From the NCBI RefSeq assembly GCF_050003625.1, contig NC_134397.1:272732070-272796069 (forward strand): a DNA stretch of 64,000 bases, in the 5' to 3' direction. A program made the translations under genes and the position numbers. Every line of letters begins with the position of its first letter. The stretch's first letter is position 1. Source of the DNA: Haematobia irritans. Taxonomy: Eukaryota; Arthropoda; Insecta; Diptera; Muscidae. The notes beneath the pieces were generated by a model. That model was not told where the DNA came from. It did no database searches and was given only the letters and a program-made list of their open reading frames with translations. Below are positions 37,519 to 49,520 of the stretch, in pieces.

Positions 37519-38176
37519 GTAATGAAAAAATACATGCCCGGTTCCAAAGATGTAGTCTTTACTTTAAAAATTTTGGTATTGATTCCGAGCCAAAGAAGCG
37601 GAGAATACAAGTAAGGATACTTTTAAGACACAATTCTCTTTTAAATTTGGGTTTTGTGTACTTGCTTCTAGGAAGCAAATTTAAATTTTTCATTTTTTTT
37701 CAGATTTTTTCTTCATATGCTATCAAAGTCCTTTAAAAAGAAGTTAACGACAACTTCATTTCAAAAATTAAGACTCGACTCCAGTAGAAATTATGCTAGG
37801 TTTCAAGTAAGAAACGACTTTAAAATAAAGTGTTGAAAAACATGTCCTATATTTGAACGATTGTTTGCTTTGTAATCAAGATGCAAAAAGACACCAATTT
37901 TAAAGACAATTTAATTAAATTTAAAGAATTTTTCTGAATTATTAAAGTCAAGTTGACCTTACCCTAAAAACTTTTCTTTCATGTTATGGTACCCATTTTG
38001 AAGTCAAATCACTTAATTATAAGGACAACACGACTTCATTGAAAAGTTTATCGACTTTTGGACAAGGAAAAAAAAAACTTTATATTAGAGAAATGCGTCT
38101 TCTATGCTAAGCAAAATTTGCATTCGTATTTTAAAGAGATGAAATCTTTGACCTCACGACAATATTTTTTTCAGTG
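37519..38176 (-). mobile_element. Z element copy 2, inverse to copy 1
   Basis: Mirrors copy 1 along its length (CGGTTCCAAAGA, GGTATTGATTCCGAGCCAAA, ACAATTCTCTTTTAAATTTG, TTTGACCTCACGACAATATT) and ends TTTTTTTCAGTG. The left end is diverged (TAATGAAAAAATAC). Host sequence on the two sides joins as GGTCTCTG/TGGGGACC, again consistent with a TG duplication. Together with copy 1 it makes an inverted repeat of about 620 bp around the right half of Y. Confidence 0.75.
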
Positions 38177-38524
38177 TGGGGACCATTAGGTGTATATCGG
38201 GCAAAATATACATATGGCACTATTCTCACCCAAAATACATACATGTATCGAATTTGAAGTCGATGAACTTAAATTCGACCTAGACTTTGATTAGAAAAAT
38301 GGGTTGACAGACAGACGGTCATGGCAAGATCCACTCAGAAGACGGTCCTAAGCTATATTTCCAAAACCACCATTTGTTTATCTCGTCTCTTGTGTGTGTG
38401 TGGAGTAAATGTATGCGCTATCTTATAATATCCTGTGGTTCAGGGTATAAATATAACGAATTTCTTCCTCATTTTGGAACAGATGTAACTTTTTCTATTT
38501 TTGCCTGTGTCCATTAGTTGTACG

Positions 38525-38597
38525 AAATAACAAAGTTCGCATTCGTATTTTAAATACAAGAAGTATTTGGTCACACCACAATATTTTTCAGTGTACT
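38525..38597 (-). mobile_element. Z element end fragment (copy 4)
   Basis: GCATTCGTATTTTAAATAC, GGTCACACCACAATATTT and TTCAGTG match the last 70 bp of Z. The rest of the element is missing. Confidence 0.6.
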
Positions 38598-40111
38598 GAC
38601 AAGATACGAAAAGACTTTTGTGGCTCATCCAATATTCAAAATATCTTTTAGTTTTACAAACGACACGACTTTAAAAATTTAATATTCCAACTTATCTATA
38701 GTAGTGGATGATATAACAATAAAAGCGAACGTAAAAACTCAAAGAGTCGCGACCACAAAAACTGAAAATTGGACGATGAGCCAAAGGACAAACAAAACGA
38801 AAATAAAAAGAAGCCAGTTCTCCAGCCAACTACAAAAGCAGCATAGCCGTAAAGGACAAACAGGCCGTATAGCTTTTCAATCTTCACTATATCCCCCATT
38901 GCCAGAGGCAGCAGAATGTATCAACTAATTATGGACATCACATTTTAATGAGTCTGAAAACGCCAACATTTATGTGTGAATTATTTTAAGTTTAACACAA
39001 AATTTCACCAAAACATGGTAAAGGGAATGAAACAAAAAAGAAACAGAAGAACTGTGGTGGCAGTAGAATGAATTCAACCTTATACTTTGTACTGACTGCT
39101 ATGGGGCCAGTATCATCAATGAAAACTTCTGCCTGTGTACTACCATGAAGGACACATAATACATGGACCAGCTTTACCTTATGAGAACCATGAGAAACAA
39201 AATCAGGCCACGAAATACAAAGATGAGACAAGAAAAGGCTAATGTGGAACAATGCTGCTTTGGCATCATCACCATCTATGTCCACAGATGAACATTTACT
39301 GGCATTGTGCTAATGGCCATGTCCTTTTGCAAACTTCTGAAGAGAAGCCCAGTAATACCAGCCAACAGCTATCAAACGAAACCAACCTGCCAACATGTTT
39401 TTCTATAATGAAAGCAGTCGCGGCATCACTAACTCCACTAATTATTTCGACATTATGCAGGCGATTTCACTTTAATTATAAAAGAGGCGCTGGAGTTGTT
39501 GTCCTTTAACTCCCCCTTGCCTGCAGCAGGATATTAAGTCAACGTTTAATATAGTCTCACTGCTAGTGAAATGAAAATGAAACAACTACAAGAATATAGA
39601 CACCTTTTGGTTTTAAATTAAATTTAGGGAGGTAGGTGGATATTGAAGGAAATTTTTTGGGAATGATACAATAGATGGTATGTTTTGAGAATGCCATACC
39701 TAGGCTTAAATATGTAACATTATAGTCCTATTTTTGTTTTAAATCGGATCCAAGTAAATTATAACCAGGGAAATTATAATCAATTGTTTTCTCAAAACTT
39801 AATATTTTTGCCATCAGTTAAGTTTAGTTTTCACACGTTCTTTTAATTGAAAAGAGAAAATGAGCCCTAATTCTATTTTGGGTCGATTTTCAAGCTTTAG
39901 TTACATTTTTATTTGTTCATTATGGGACGTTGACCCATATTTAGGAGTTGGTGTCCATTTTCGATCCGCTGAAAATGACATCGTTTATGGGGAAACCCGT
40001 TTGATTTCGTGATCTTGGAAATCCCTTTAACAAGACAAAGAATTTGCGAGCTGTAGATGCATAGATGCCTATTCGAACCAGTTAGGAGAATGTATAAATG
40101 AAATCTGAGAA
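38598..40111. other. Mostly unique DNA, relatively GC-richer
   Basis: 38700-39540 is less AT-rich than its surroundings and carries no window repeat. Open frames of 67-97 codons occur on both strands (38704-38928, 38992-39285, 39252-39509), but none shows a motif, and frames on opposite strands overlap. No gene is called. Confidence 0.35.
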
Positions 40112-40123
40112 GACTTCAATGTA

Positions 40124-40455
40124 GGTTTGGTTAGGTTAGATTAGGTTAGGTTAGGTGGCGGCCCGATATATCACACTCACTTAGACTATTCAGTACCACA
40201 GTGGTGAACTTCTCTCTTATCACTAAGCTCAATGACAAGGGACCTCCTTTTTATAGCCGAGTCCGAACGGCGTTTCACATTTCTGTGAAACCACTTAGAG
40301 AAGCTTTGAAACACTCAGAAATGTCACCAGCATGACTGAGTTGGGATAACCCAACGCTGAAAATCTTTTTGGTGTTCGGTCGAAGCAGCAATTAAACCCA
40401 CGACCTTGTGTATGCAAGGCGGGCATGCTAACCATTGCACCACGGTGGCTCCGGT
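40124..40455 (-). mobile_element. tRNA-derived SINE, copy C, with 12-bp target duplication
   Basis: GACTTCAATGTA lies directly on both sides (40112-40123 and 40456-40467), which fixes the 332-bp element. The head at the right reads leftwards from ACCGGAGCCACCGTGGTGCA. The tail at the left is (CCTAA)n with variants. The B box is mutated in this copy (GGTTTAATTGC). A 12-bp duplication is typical of LINE-driven retrotransposition, and no poly-A is present. Confidence 0.9.
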
Positions 40456-40467
40456 GACTTCAATGTA

Positions 40468-42937
40468 ACTACTTTTTGCTGATTTAATCCAATTAACTTT
40501 TTAATTGTTCCAATTAATTTCTAAAAAGTGTCACTAGCAATAAAATGGGGCACACTCATTTAAAAAAATGACACACTTTTTCATTAGACAAAAAAATAAT
40601 AAATGAATGTATAAGCCCTCGCACAAAACAATGAAATCATTTTTTCATATTAGATCTATCTATCCATTACTATTATTTTATGTCAATTTAATGGAAAATC
40701 ACTATTTATGGCAGGTTATGGGTGTAGCCCGAATTGCTTACTATAGAACAATTTCTTTGCATACTTTTAGGTGGTACATACATATGTCTATTTTAAAACA
40801 TTATAACATGTTTCCCATTCTCATGCGAAAGCTTTCATTTATATTTCAAAGGAAAGAGAATTTATTTCGATTCTTTTCTTTCGAAATGCTTCATATTTGA
40901 CCGTCCAGTAGGAATCGAATGGATTTAATGGAATACGGGGCAATAAAAAGCATGAAAATCGACCCCAAAATAAAATTCGTGTAGGTTTTGAGGTTACTTT
41001 CCATGGAACTCATATTCGTAAAGCCGTTGCACTTTTATGCTATTTCATTATAAACACTAAATTTTATATTTTGTATATATATGTATATATTTTTAGCTCC
41101 ATCAAAGACCAAAAATATATTCGCCATGTTTTTACTAATGAACTTCCCACTATATCTTACCTATGATCCATTTTCAGAATACATTTTACTCAACTTTCTT
41201 CCCATCATTCCAAATGTATGGCCACATTGTAATATCATGTTATTGGACAACGTTTGCAGTATGGAAACTACGAAAAAAACCCAAAACAACAGACTGGTGT
41301 ATATTTATAAAATAACTCGTCGAAAGGGATCAAAATGGAGAATTTGTAAAAGTGTTTTTTTTTGTGTTAGTAAACACACATATGAACAAGCGAGACATAC
41401 ACACAAAATAATATTATAATTTTTGAACTAACAATAAATTGTTGTTAAGAAAAATTTTAAGTTCAATAAAGTTTTTGTTGATATAACAAAATTGGTTGCT
41501 AATGTGAAAAAAATATTACCAAAATCGTAATTGTATTTACAAATTACGTTATTAGCTCAAATTTAATGATAATTTTAATTGTATTGACAATAAAATTAAT
41601 TGATATTTTTTTTTGTGTGTATGCCATTTATGCCATATGGCAGAGAGTTTGGTTTTAAATATAGAATTGGTTAACAAGACACAAGGTGGCCACATAGACC
41701 TGTGAAACCTTAACTTGAATTTGCAAACAAAAAAAAATGCAAAATGCATTTACCAGGTTTTACTGGATAAAATTATTTAATGAGTTCTGTCGTGTATTGG
41801 TTGATGTTTTTCTTTTGCTTGAATGTATGGATAGCTAAACTCCCTTTAGCCTAGCGCCTCTCACATTCTCATCCTCTTTCACTCACTCTTTCTCTCCTTT
41901 ATAACTGTTAGCAAAAATGGCTACAACGTTGCTGATGTTATTTTCCAGCTTTGTTGATTATCTGTTTATTTATGGCAAACATGGTCACACATCTGCACAC
42001 ACACACACACATGTACACAAACAAATACTCAAACTTATACAATGGTCCTACTCGAAAACGATAAGGACAACACACAAACATTAAACAGTCACATCGTATC
42101 TCAGCAATGTATGGCGGCAGACTGTAACGATATTTCTACTTTTGACCTTTGCCAGATTGGGTAATTATGACACCTGGCCGCAGACAAGCACTAATGAACT
42201 TTGGCCAGAACAATTTGGAAAGTTTTTATACAATTTGTTAAAGCAATTTAGATGACTAAATGTATATCTTAATATAAATTTGGGTTAAATGTTGAACGTT
42301 TTTTTTTTGGGGGGGGGGGGGGGGGGGTTAGGTTGAAGTTTAAGAGATTTATATTTCTTTGTATTACAGCACTAGAAGATGACTGTTTGGAATTCGTTTA
42401 GGAAACCGTACAAAGGAAATTGAATCGGTAAATGTTGGTAAGTATGAAAACCTACTGAAGGATTGCGATTAAATTGACCTGTAGAAATCGACACGCAATT
42501 GTTCTCATACATTCAAAAAAGTGAACCAACCATAAAAGAAAATGAAAAATTAGAAAATTTTAATTAAAGTATTTTTCTAATTGCAACATGTCGCAAATAA
42601 TTTAGAATTTTTTGTAAAATTGAAGAACATTTATTAAAAATAGTACTAAATAAATTTTAAAAAAACTTCTCATGTTGAAGGAGAAAATTTGATGTAAAAA
42701 TTGTTAAAAAAATACGAAGTTCAAGACAAGTAAATTTTTAGTAAAATTTACCCATTTTAGAGAGAACTCAATTTAAGTAAACTGTAATATGTGGGTTGTT
42801 GTGATGAAGTAGAATGTTGATGAGAATTTGGTGTTTTAATAAATTATGCCTGGCGCTTAAGAAGGTCACGGCCAGAAAAATATTGTTTATTTTCTTGCAG
42901 GCACACATTCAGTGCCAAAGCAAGTTGATCCTTTTAA
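40468..42937. other. Mostly unique DNA with one MITE-like stretch
   Basis: 41405-41620 is bounded by CACACAAAATAAT and ATTTTTTTTTGTGTG and is rich in TTAATTG-type words, so it is probably a MITE. A CA run lies at about 41996-42012. Open frames at 40607-40900 and 41081-41419 have no motifs. Confidence 0.4.
42309..42327 (+). repeat. G19 homopolymer preceded by a T run
   Basis: Nineteen consecutive G follow a run of T from 42299. Could form G-quadruplex structures; exact length is uncertain in most sequencing data. Confidence 0.9.
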
Positions 42938-43154
42938 CCGTTATCCTGTACTTAAAATAATACCGCATATTGTATTAGTGGGTCAAATTTGCCCAATATA
43001 AATTTATTCATATATATGTATTTTAAACATTGTTTTGGAACTTTTTTTTATAGGGCTCAGCCAAACAGAGCTTTAAACTCAACTAGTTCTTTAGAATAAA
43101 ATTCTTATAAAAAATTGATTTGGGCAATTTTGCCCCACTAATACAGGATAAGGG
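42938..43154. mobile_element. piggyBac-type MITE with TTAA target duplication
   Basis: TTAA flanks both ends (42934-42937 and 43155-43158). The 217-bp element has inverted ends CCGTTATCCTGTA and, on the other strand, CCCTTATCCTGTATTAGTGG. GGGCAA/TTGCCC motifs follow inside both ends. The left repeat carries a roughly 20-bp extra piece (AAAATAATACCGCATATTG). Confidence 0.75.
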
Positions 43155-43371
43155 TTAATTAAATGAAATGCCAGATTAGGTTTTCTCAACTTGATTGATT
43201 ATCTTTATTGAAAAATTTCCAACTTAAATGCCTAAACAACGGTATTTCTAAATTTCAATTATTTTCTTAAAAATATCCTTAAATATAAACAACAATCCTT
43301 AAACATAACATATGATATAAACTTATTGCCATAGACCAAGAAAATATAAAGATATCATTTGATAATTCAAA

Positions 43372-43678
43372 ATGATTTTGTTTATTTTCAGTACGCAGTC
43401 ATTCCACTCAATTGCGCAGTCAAGTGACTCAATTTCTTTTTGGAAAACGAGAATTGCCTACAAATCAGTTCATTGGCATAACAAAAGAGGTGTGGATGTA
43501 CAGAATTTCACATGGTTTTTCAATATTTGGAAAAACATCAAGAGAACAAAGGAAAGAAAACAAATTAAAGTCACATTAAAAAATCACTCATTTGCAGATG
43601 AAAAAGAGCTATCTACGGCGTGCGGACAAACTACATCTCTGTGAATTCACTTAAGATGGTATAGACATCTTCCTTGGT
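43372..43678 (+). repeat. Local duplication, unit 1
   Basis: CAGTCATTCCACTCAATTGC to ATCTTCCTTGG is repeated immediately downstream at 43711-43824 plus 45351-45457. The origin of the unit is unknown. The 90-codon frame in unit 1 is not conserved in unit 2. Confidence 0.8.
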
Positions 43679-43710
43679 CTAAATAGAGACATACCTTGAC
43701 AATTCACCAT

Positions 43711-45457
43711 GGTTTTGTTTATTTGCAGGGCGCAGTCATTCCACTCAATTGCGCAGTCAAGTGACTCAATTTCTTTTTTTTGAAAACGAGAAATACCGTA
43801 GAAATCAGTCAATTTGCATTACAAACAAGTAGGAAAGTCTAAAGTCGGGCGGGGCCGACTATATTATACCCTGCACCACTTTGTAGATCTAAATTTTCGA
43901 TACCATATCACATCCGTCAAATATGTTGGGGGCTATATATAAAGGTTTGTCCCAAATACATACATTTAAATATCACTCGATCTGAACAGAATTTGATAGA
44001 CTTCCACAAAATCTATAGACTCAAAATTTAAGTCTAATGCACTAAGGTGGAATGCATATGCTAATGCACTAGGGTGGAACACAATTTTAGTAAAAAAATA
44101 TGGGAAACGTTTAAATCTGAAGCAATTTTAAGGAAACTTCGAAAAAGTTTATTTATGATTTATCGCTCGATATACATGTATTAGAAGTTTAGGAAATTAG
44201 AGTAATTTTACAACTTTTCGACTAAGCAGTGGCTATTTTACAAGGAAAATGTTGGTATTTTGACCATTTTTGTCGAAATCAGAAAAACATATATATGGGA
44301 GCTATATCTAAATCTGAACTGATTTCAACCAAATTTGGCACGCATAGCAACAATACTTATTCTACTCCCTCTACAAAATTTCAACTAAATCGGAGTTAAA
44401 AGTTGGCCTCTGTGGTCATATGAGTGTAAATCGGTCGAAAGATATATGGGAGCTATATCTAAATCTGAACCGATTTCAACCAAATTTGATACGCATAGCA
44501 ACAATGCTTGTTCTACTCCCTGTACAAAATTTCAACTAAATCGGAGTTAAAAATTGGCCTCTGTGGTCATATGAGTGTAAATCGGGCGAAAGCTATATAT
44601 GGGAGATATATCTAAATCTGAACCGATTTCAACCAAATTTGGCACACATAGCTACAATGCTAGTTCTACTCCCTGTGCAAAATTTCAACTAAATCGGAGC
44701 AAAAAATTGGTCTCTATGGTCAAATGAGTGTAAATCGGCTAAAAGCTATATATGGGAGCTATATCTAAATCTGAACCGATTTCAACCAAATTTGGCACGC
44801 ATAGCTAGAATACTAATTCTACTCCCTGTGCAAAATTTCAACCAAATTGAGGTAAAACTCTGACTTCTGGGACCGTATTAGTCCATATCGGGCGAAAGAT
44901 ATATATGGGAGCTATAACTAAATCTGAACCGATTTCTATAAAATTTGGCACACTTGACTACAGTACTAATTGTTCTTCTTGTGCAAATTTTAAGCAAATT
45001 AGGTTAAAACTCTGGCTTCTGGGGCCATATAAGTCCATATCGGGCGAAATATATATATGTGAGCTATATCTAAATCTGAACCGATTTCTTTCAAAATCAA
45101 TAGGGATCTATTCTGAGCCAAAACACATACTTGTGCCAAATTTGAAGTCGATTGGACTAAAACTGCGACCTCGACTTTGATTACAAAAATGTGTTCACGG
45201 AGAGACGGACATCGCTATATCGACTCAAGAGCCCACCCTGAGCATTTTTGCCAAAGACACCATGTGTCTATCTCGTCTCCTTCTGGGTGTTGCAAACATA
45301 TGCACTAACTTATAATACCCTGTTCCACAGTGTGGAGCAGGGTATAAAAATGTGTGGATGTATAGAATTTTATATGCTCTTACAATATTTGGTGTTTCAT
45401 CAAGAAAACAAAGGAAGCGCTGTGAATTCACTTGAGATGTCTATACCTTCCTTGGAT
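43711..45457 (+). repeat. Local duplication, unit 2, split by a HINE
   Basis: 43711-43824 and 45351-45457 together match unit 1 (GGTTTTGTTTATTTGCAG..., GTGTGGATGTATAGAATTT, CTTCCTTGG). The HINE 43825-45350 sits where unit 1 reads ACAAAAGAGGTGTGGATG. Confidence 0.75.
43825..45350 (+). mobile_element. HINE family I, complete and best preserved
   Basis: 5' end ACAAGTAGGAAAGTCTAAAG with GGGCGGGGCCGAC. Tandem units have CTATATCT (or a one-base variant) at 44453, 44606 and 44759, exact 153-bp steps. The microsatellite is poor (GGAGAGACGGACATC). The 3' hairpin at about 45315-45346 has arms ATACCCTGTTCCACA and TGTGGAGCAGGGTAT, then AAAAA. Comparison with duplication unit 1 shows no target duplication, as expected for Helitron-type insertion. 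Confidence 0.87.
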
Positions 45458-45464
45458 AAAACCG

Positions 45465-46200
45465 TAGGTTTTATCCAATTTGTCTGAAATTGGAAATCGA
45501 GAGGTACTTTAGAACCGTAAAGAGGTGTGCCAAAAATGGTGAGCATCGGTCCATGTTTTGGTATGGTCCCCATATAAACCGACCTCCCGATTTGGGGTCT
45601 TATAGAAAACGTAGTTTTTATCCAATTTGACTAAAATTGGAGATCTAGAGGTATTTTCGGTCCATAAAGAGGTGTGCCGAAAACAGTGAGTATCGGTCCA
45701 TATTTTAGTATAGCCCCATAAGAACGATTTCCCGATTTAACTCCTTGGGTTTCTAGAAACCGTAGTTTTTATCGGATTTGCCTGATATTGTAAATATTCT
45801 GGTATTATAGGCTCACAAAAACGTGTATCGGATTAATAGACCGACTTCACTTCTTGAGGGTATAGAAGGCGCACTGATCATTAAAATTGAAACTCAATGT
45901 AAAATTTCCGGATTTTACTACTCGGGTGAAAATCTACTGATTTAAGATTTCAAATCAAGACGTTATTTTATAAGTTTCTTGCACACATACAAGAGATGTT
46001 AATGATTCCTCGAAAACTCAAACAAAAATGGTTCTTATAAATCCAGAATCTGATATAGTCCTCATAGGTAAAATATTTAAATTTATCTTCGGGAAGTGTC
46101 CTCAAGTCCTCAAGCCGTCCTGAAATTTCAAAGGAAACCCTAATATTTGGTTCATGGTGGTGGGTATTTAAGATTCGGTCCGGCCGAACTTACTGCTGTT
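45465..46200 (-). mobile_element. HINE family III, 3'-truncated
   Basis: The 5' end is at the right (GTAAGTTCGGCCGGACCGAA on the minus strand, then TACCCACCACCATGAACC). Units carry GGTGTGCCAAAAATGGTGAG and ATCGGTCCATGTTTTGGTAT. The left side breaks off before any microsatellite or hairpin. Close to the copy at 53547-55494. Confidence 0.72.
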
Positions 46201-47186
46201 ATTAATTTTCTATTCTTTTTGCTACATTTAATTGTCCAAAATTTAATTTTTTCACTTTAAACGGCCAAATTGCGTATTTTCTTGTCCATAATAACTTCAT
46301 TGGAAAAAATTGATGGATAATCCTGGAATGAGCATAGAAAAAAATGTTTGTGGAACAATTTCCAATTTTGTTTGTGCTGATATATTTTAGAATACACAAA
46401 TACTCAGAGGATTTTTTTTGTAAAAGGACAAGTCATTACCATACATTTGACAAACGAGTAATTAAGGCATTATACGAATAATCTCTCCGCCTTTCGAAAG
46501 ATATTTCTTTTTATATTTATTAATATTTTTATCCATGTCCGTTATAAACATTATTTTAATGTGTTATTTATTTTTGTCCAGTATGTAGCTGACACAGAAC
46601 ATAAAATTACCCATTTAACTTTTAACGAGTGAAAAATATCATTAAAATTTTAATTCCGGCTAAGGCTAATGCCTCTCAACATCCGTTATTGTGTAATACA
46701 CAATATGAAATTTTCTAGTATTTATGGACGCAAATGTACAATAATGTTTCCCATTTAAATGTGTCAGAATGTTTATATTTCCACTGTATAATGATGGTAC
46801 ATAATTGTGTCAGAACAGATACGCGCACACACACACACGCGCACATTCACAGCCAGTTAGTATGAAGTCGACCATATCCTTGTGAGAATAGGTGTAGATG
46901 TTTGTGATTTTTATTTAGGGATCCTTGTTAATGAATGCATAACAATTACATTCATGCTCGCTTGTTGTACGAATAAAACAAAGGTAATAATGTTTGATGC
47001 GTCCTTTGTGTTTCATATTAGGATACACATAGGACCATAGGAGACACATATACATACAAACATCCATAGGAAGGTAAACTAAGGCAGAAGTCCTTTTACT
47101 GAGTTTCTATGCTCTTGCGTTTTAATAACAATTAGTCCAGGTTGTATGTAAAAGTATGTAACAAAAGCAAGTCTTGTGAGTATTGC
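46201..47186. other. Non-coding DNA, nothing recognised
   Basis: Contains a CA-rich run (CGCGCACACACACACACGCG region, about 46818-46845). No gene or repeat family seen. Confidence 0.4.
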
Positions 47187-48164
47187 AAGTACACTAGGTA
47201 GGGTCACGGCCTAAGGCAAAAAAAAAGTTGATGCAGTCACCCCCCAGTTTTGTAGCATATTTGAAGACAATTTCAGAACACGAAAACTTTTTTTTTTCCG
47301 TGCACCCTACGACCCCCCGAAATACAATTTACTGTGCTGTGTCGTCATTTGAAGTCCGATCGAAAAGAAACGCATATCGTTGTTCATGGTTGATCAGGGG
47401 CTATATTTCGTGCATTGGTCATTTTTGACTCCGACGTCAAATTTGATTTTTAATTTTTTTATTTCGCTTCGTATACCCCTATGATGCCCATTTCTTATAA
47501 CCATTATAAAGATCTTATCAAAATATGAAACTTTTGCTTTGGAAGTATTTAATTATATTCATAAACAAAAAAGTTACAGAGATTTTAAAAAGTCAATAGG
47601 TCACCCTACACCATCAAATAGCTTTTGCTGTGTTGTCATGATATCCGATCGAAACCACATGCACATCGTTATTCACATCTACGAAATTAATTTGAAAGGT
47701 ATTTAATATACACAAACTGTTTATCTGTAAATTTCTAACCGTATCATCCCAGCGGGAAATGGAAGCGACGTGGAATCGATGATGGAAGTGCTGTCCGGGT
47801 AGCTATAAGGCCTGGGCGCTGCATTACGTGTTCATTTCAAAATAACATTGGATTGGATTGGAGACCAAGGCCTTGCCTCTCGCTTCTATTCGTATGCCTT
47901 CTAGAGGTGGTGTCGTCGATGCCATGTTATCAGGCCTTCATACTAAGTACAAAAATCATGCCTTCCAAAGAAGGCCCTCAAAAAGGCCTGGACAGGAAGG
48001 CATAAAAGAAAGCGTGTAAAAATAAATATTTTTAAGGCAAGGTTGTCTATGAACTGAACATTTGCCCTCATACCTTTTACGTTAGAATTTAATTTGACTT
48101 ACTTTTCCTATACAGTTTATCTTATTTTTGTAATTTTAATATTTACCTCAAGTGTATTTTTATT

Positions 48165-48245
48165 TTTCTGCTCCGTCGGGATTTGAACCGGGGTCCTCGT
48201 TATTGGTAGTCCTACACTCATCCACTGGCCTACGACACATTTATG
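48165..48245 (-). repeat. tRNA-like sequence inside U
   Basis: On the minus strand an A-box-like TAGGCCAGTGGATGAGTG is followed 25-30 bases later by a perfect B box GGTTCAAATCC. This is the spacing of an RNA polymerase III internal promoter. The stems of a true tRNA do not pair well, so I read it as tRNA-derived, perhaps the head of a second SINE family, not a working tRNA gene. Confidence 0.5.
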
Positions 48246-48554
48246 TGATGTGGGGGCCAAAAGGTAAACTTAAGCTACACGTGAGGTCATTCCGCGTTCC
48301 CTTCTGTTGGAAGTGAACGTATAATGGGTATCGGATCTTTTATATGTTACAGAGAATGTCTTCTAGAAGGCCAAAGTTAGGAGTAACTAGACATTAGCAA
48401 ATTAATAGCTTGGCAGCCAACAAAGAATGAGTATGGGATCATTGGTGGGTTCGAACAGATTCTGCCATAGGCAAAGTTATAGATTTTTGTTATTATTAAT
48501 TTAACTATTAATTATTTAGAAAGATTTATGTTTATTTATTTAACCGCACTATAA

Positions 48555-49205
48555 AAATAAATAAATACGACCGTAATGTCAGACAGACCGAGTCTTATGG
48601 ACCATCCACCATGTTTCGTAATACAGTAAGTTCTACTAAAGACAAGGTATCTTAAAACCTCTTAACATTGCCTTAATGTACATGGAGGTAGATTAAATAC
48701 CTATATAAGCTAAATCAGTTCTTGATCGGTTAACATAAAATTTCCAATTTCGATTGGATCGTATGAAATATCCAGGAAACCAAATATGGAAATTGCTTAG
48801 TCCGATAGCTTCTAGTTGCTAGTGCCCGTATAAATAAGTTTATTGTAATTTGTAATTATAATAAATTGAATAATAAATAAATAATGGAAAATGCTTTTTA
48901 TGGAGGCTACATATATTTTTGGACCGATATGGGCCACTTTGGCATCGTTGTTAGATGCCAGTTACTAACATCACGTACCACATTTCAACTGGATCGAATG
49001 AATTTTTCACCTCCAGAAAGCGCAGGAAATAAAATCGGGGGATGGATTTGGACTAATTTTTACCTGGTTGTTACAGGCCACGAAATTTCCACCGGATGTG
49101 ATAAAATTGTCTCCTCCAAGAGGATCGTGGGCTACACCTAAATGTGGTCCGCAATACCATCCGACCTACATAAATAGTAGCTACTTGTACAAAGTATCCC
49201 GTCGA
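48555..49205 (+). mobile_element. HINE family II relic inside U
   Basis: A decayed 5' end (AATACGACCGTAATGTCAGA, GGACCATCCACCATG), one or two diverged units (TTTTTGGACCGATATGGGCC, TTAACATCACGTACCACATT) and the last-unit sequence CAATACCATCCGACCTACAT. No microsatellite or hairpin remains. Confidence 0.6.
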
Positions 49206-49436
49206 ATAGTGGGGAATTTGACCCCCAAACTGGTATTAATTCAAGGGAACAACCGATTTACATGAAATTTGGCAAAACGTTTGCTCTTGTTAATAGTAGT
49301 ATCTCTGTCAATTTTCAAAGAGATCGTGTCAGCGTCCGTATATATAATCGTCCGATTTGAGCTTATATCCCATATTACTCAGCCAATTTTTTGAAATTTT
49401 GAACAAACAGTTTTTTTGAGTGGCAACACCCTCCCC

Positions 49437-49520
49437 ATATGTACAGGGTGGCTGACATGTAATACAACAAGTGCTATACTTTTTAATTTTATTTTTCAAA
49501 AGCAAGGGAGAACAAACTAT
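49437..49520. mobile_element. Mariner-type terminal relic
   Basis: GTACAGGGTGGCTGACATGT followed by AATACAACAA matches the terminal part of the mariner relic at 9109-9545 (GGTTGGCATGTAATACAACA). Only one end is recognisable. Confidence 0.5.

Larger units (their letters stand above)
35654..38454 (+). mobile_element. HINE family I, host of a multi-level insertion nest
   Basis: The 5' block is decayed (AAGGTTAGTCTGAAGTCG, GGGCCGACTACAC). Tandem-unit sequence appears at 36335-36400, 37465-37518 and 38177-38230. A GACAGACAGACGG microsatellite is at about 38308. The 3' end at about 38422-38454 is TTATAATATCCTGTGGTTCA then GGGTATAAATA. Between the pieces lie Z copy 3, element Y and Z copy 2. The pieces line up in order with uninterrupted family I copies. 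Confidence 0.75.

Noticed and set aside
40128..40158. TTAGG repeats as telomere sequence
   Set aside because: They form the tail of the SINE and occur in each copy; flies lack TTAGG telomeres.
43372..43644. Exon beginning after TTTTCAG
   Set aside because: The frame is not kept in the duplicated unit at 43711, and no partner exon was seen.
48165..48245. Functional tRNA gene
   Set aside because: Internal promoter boxes are present, but acceptor and T stems do not pair properly.
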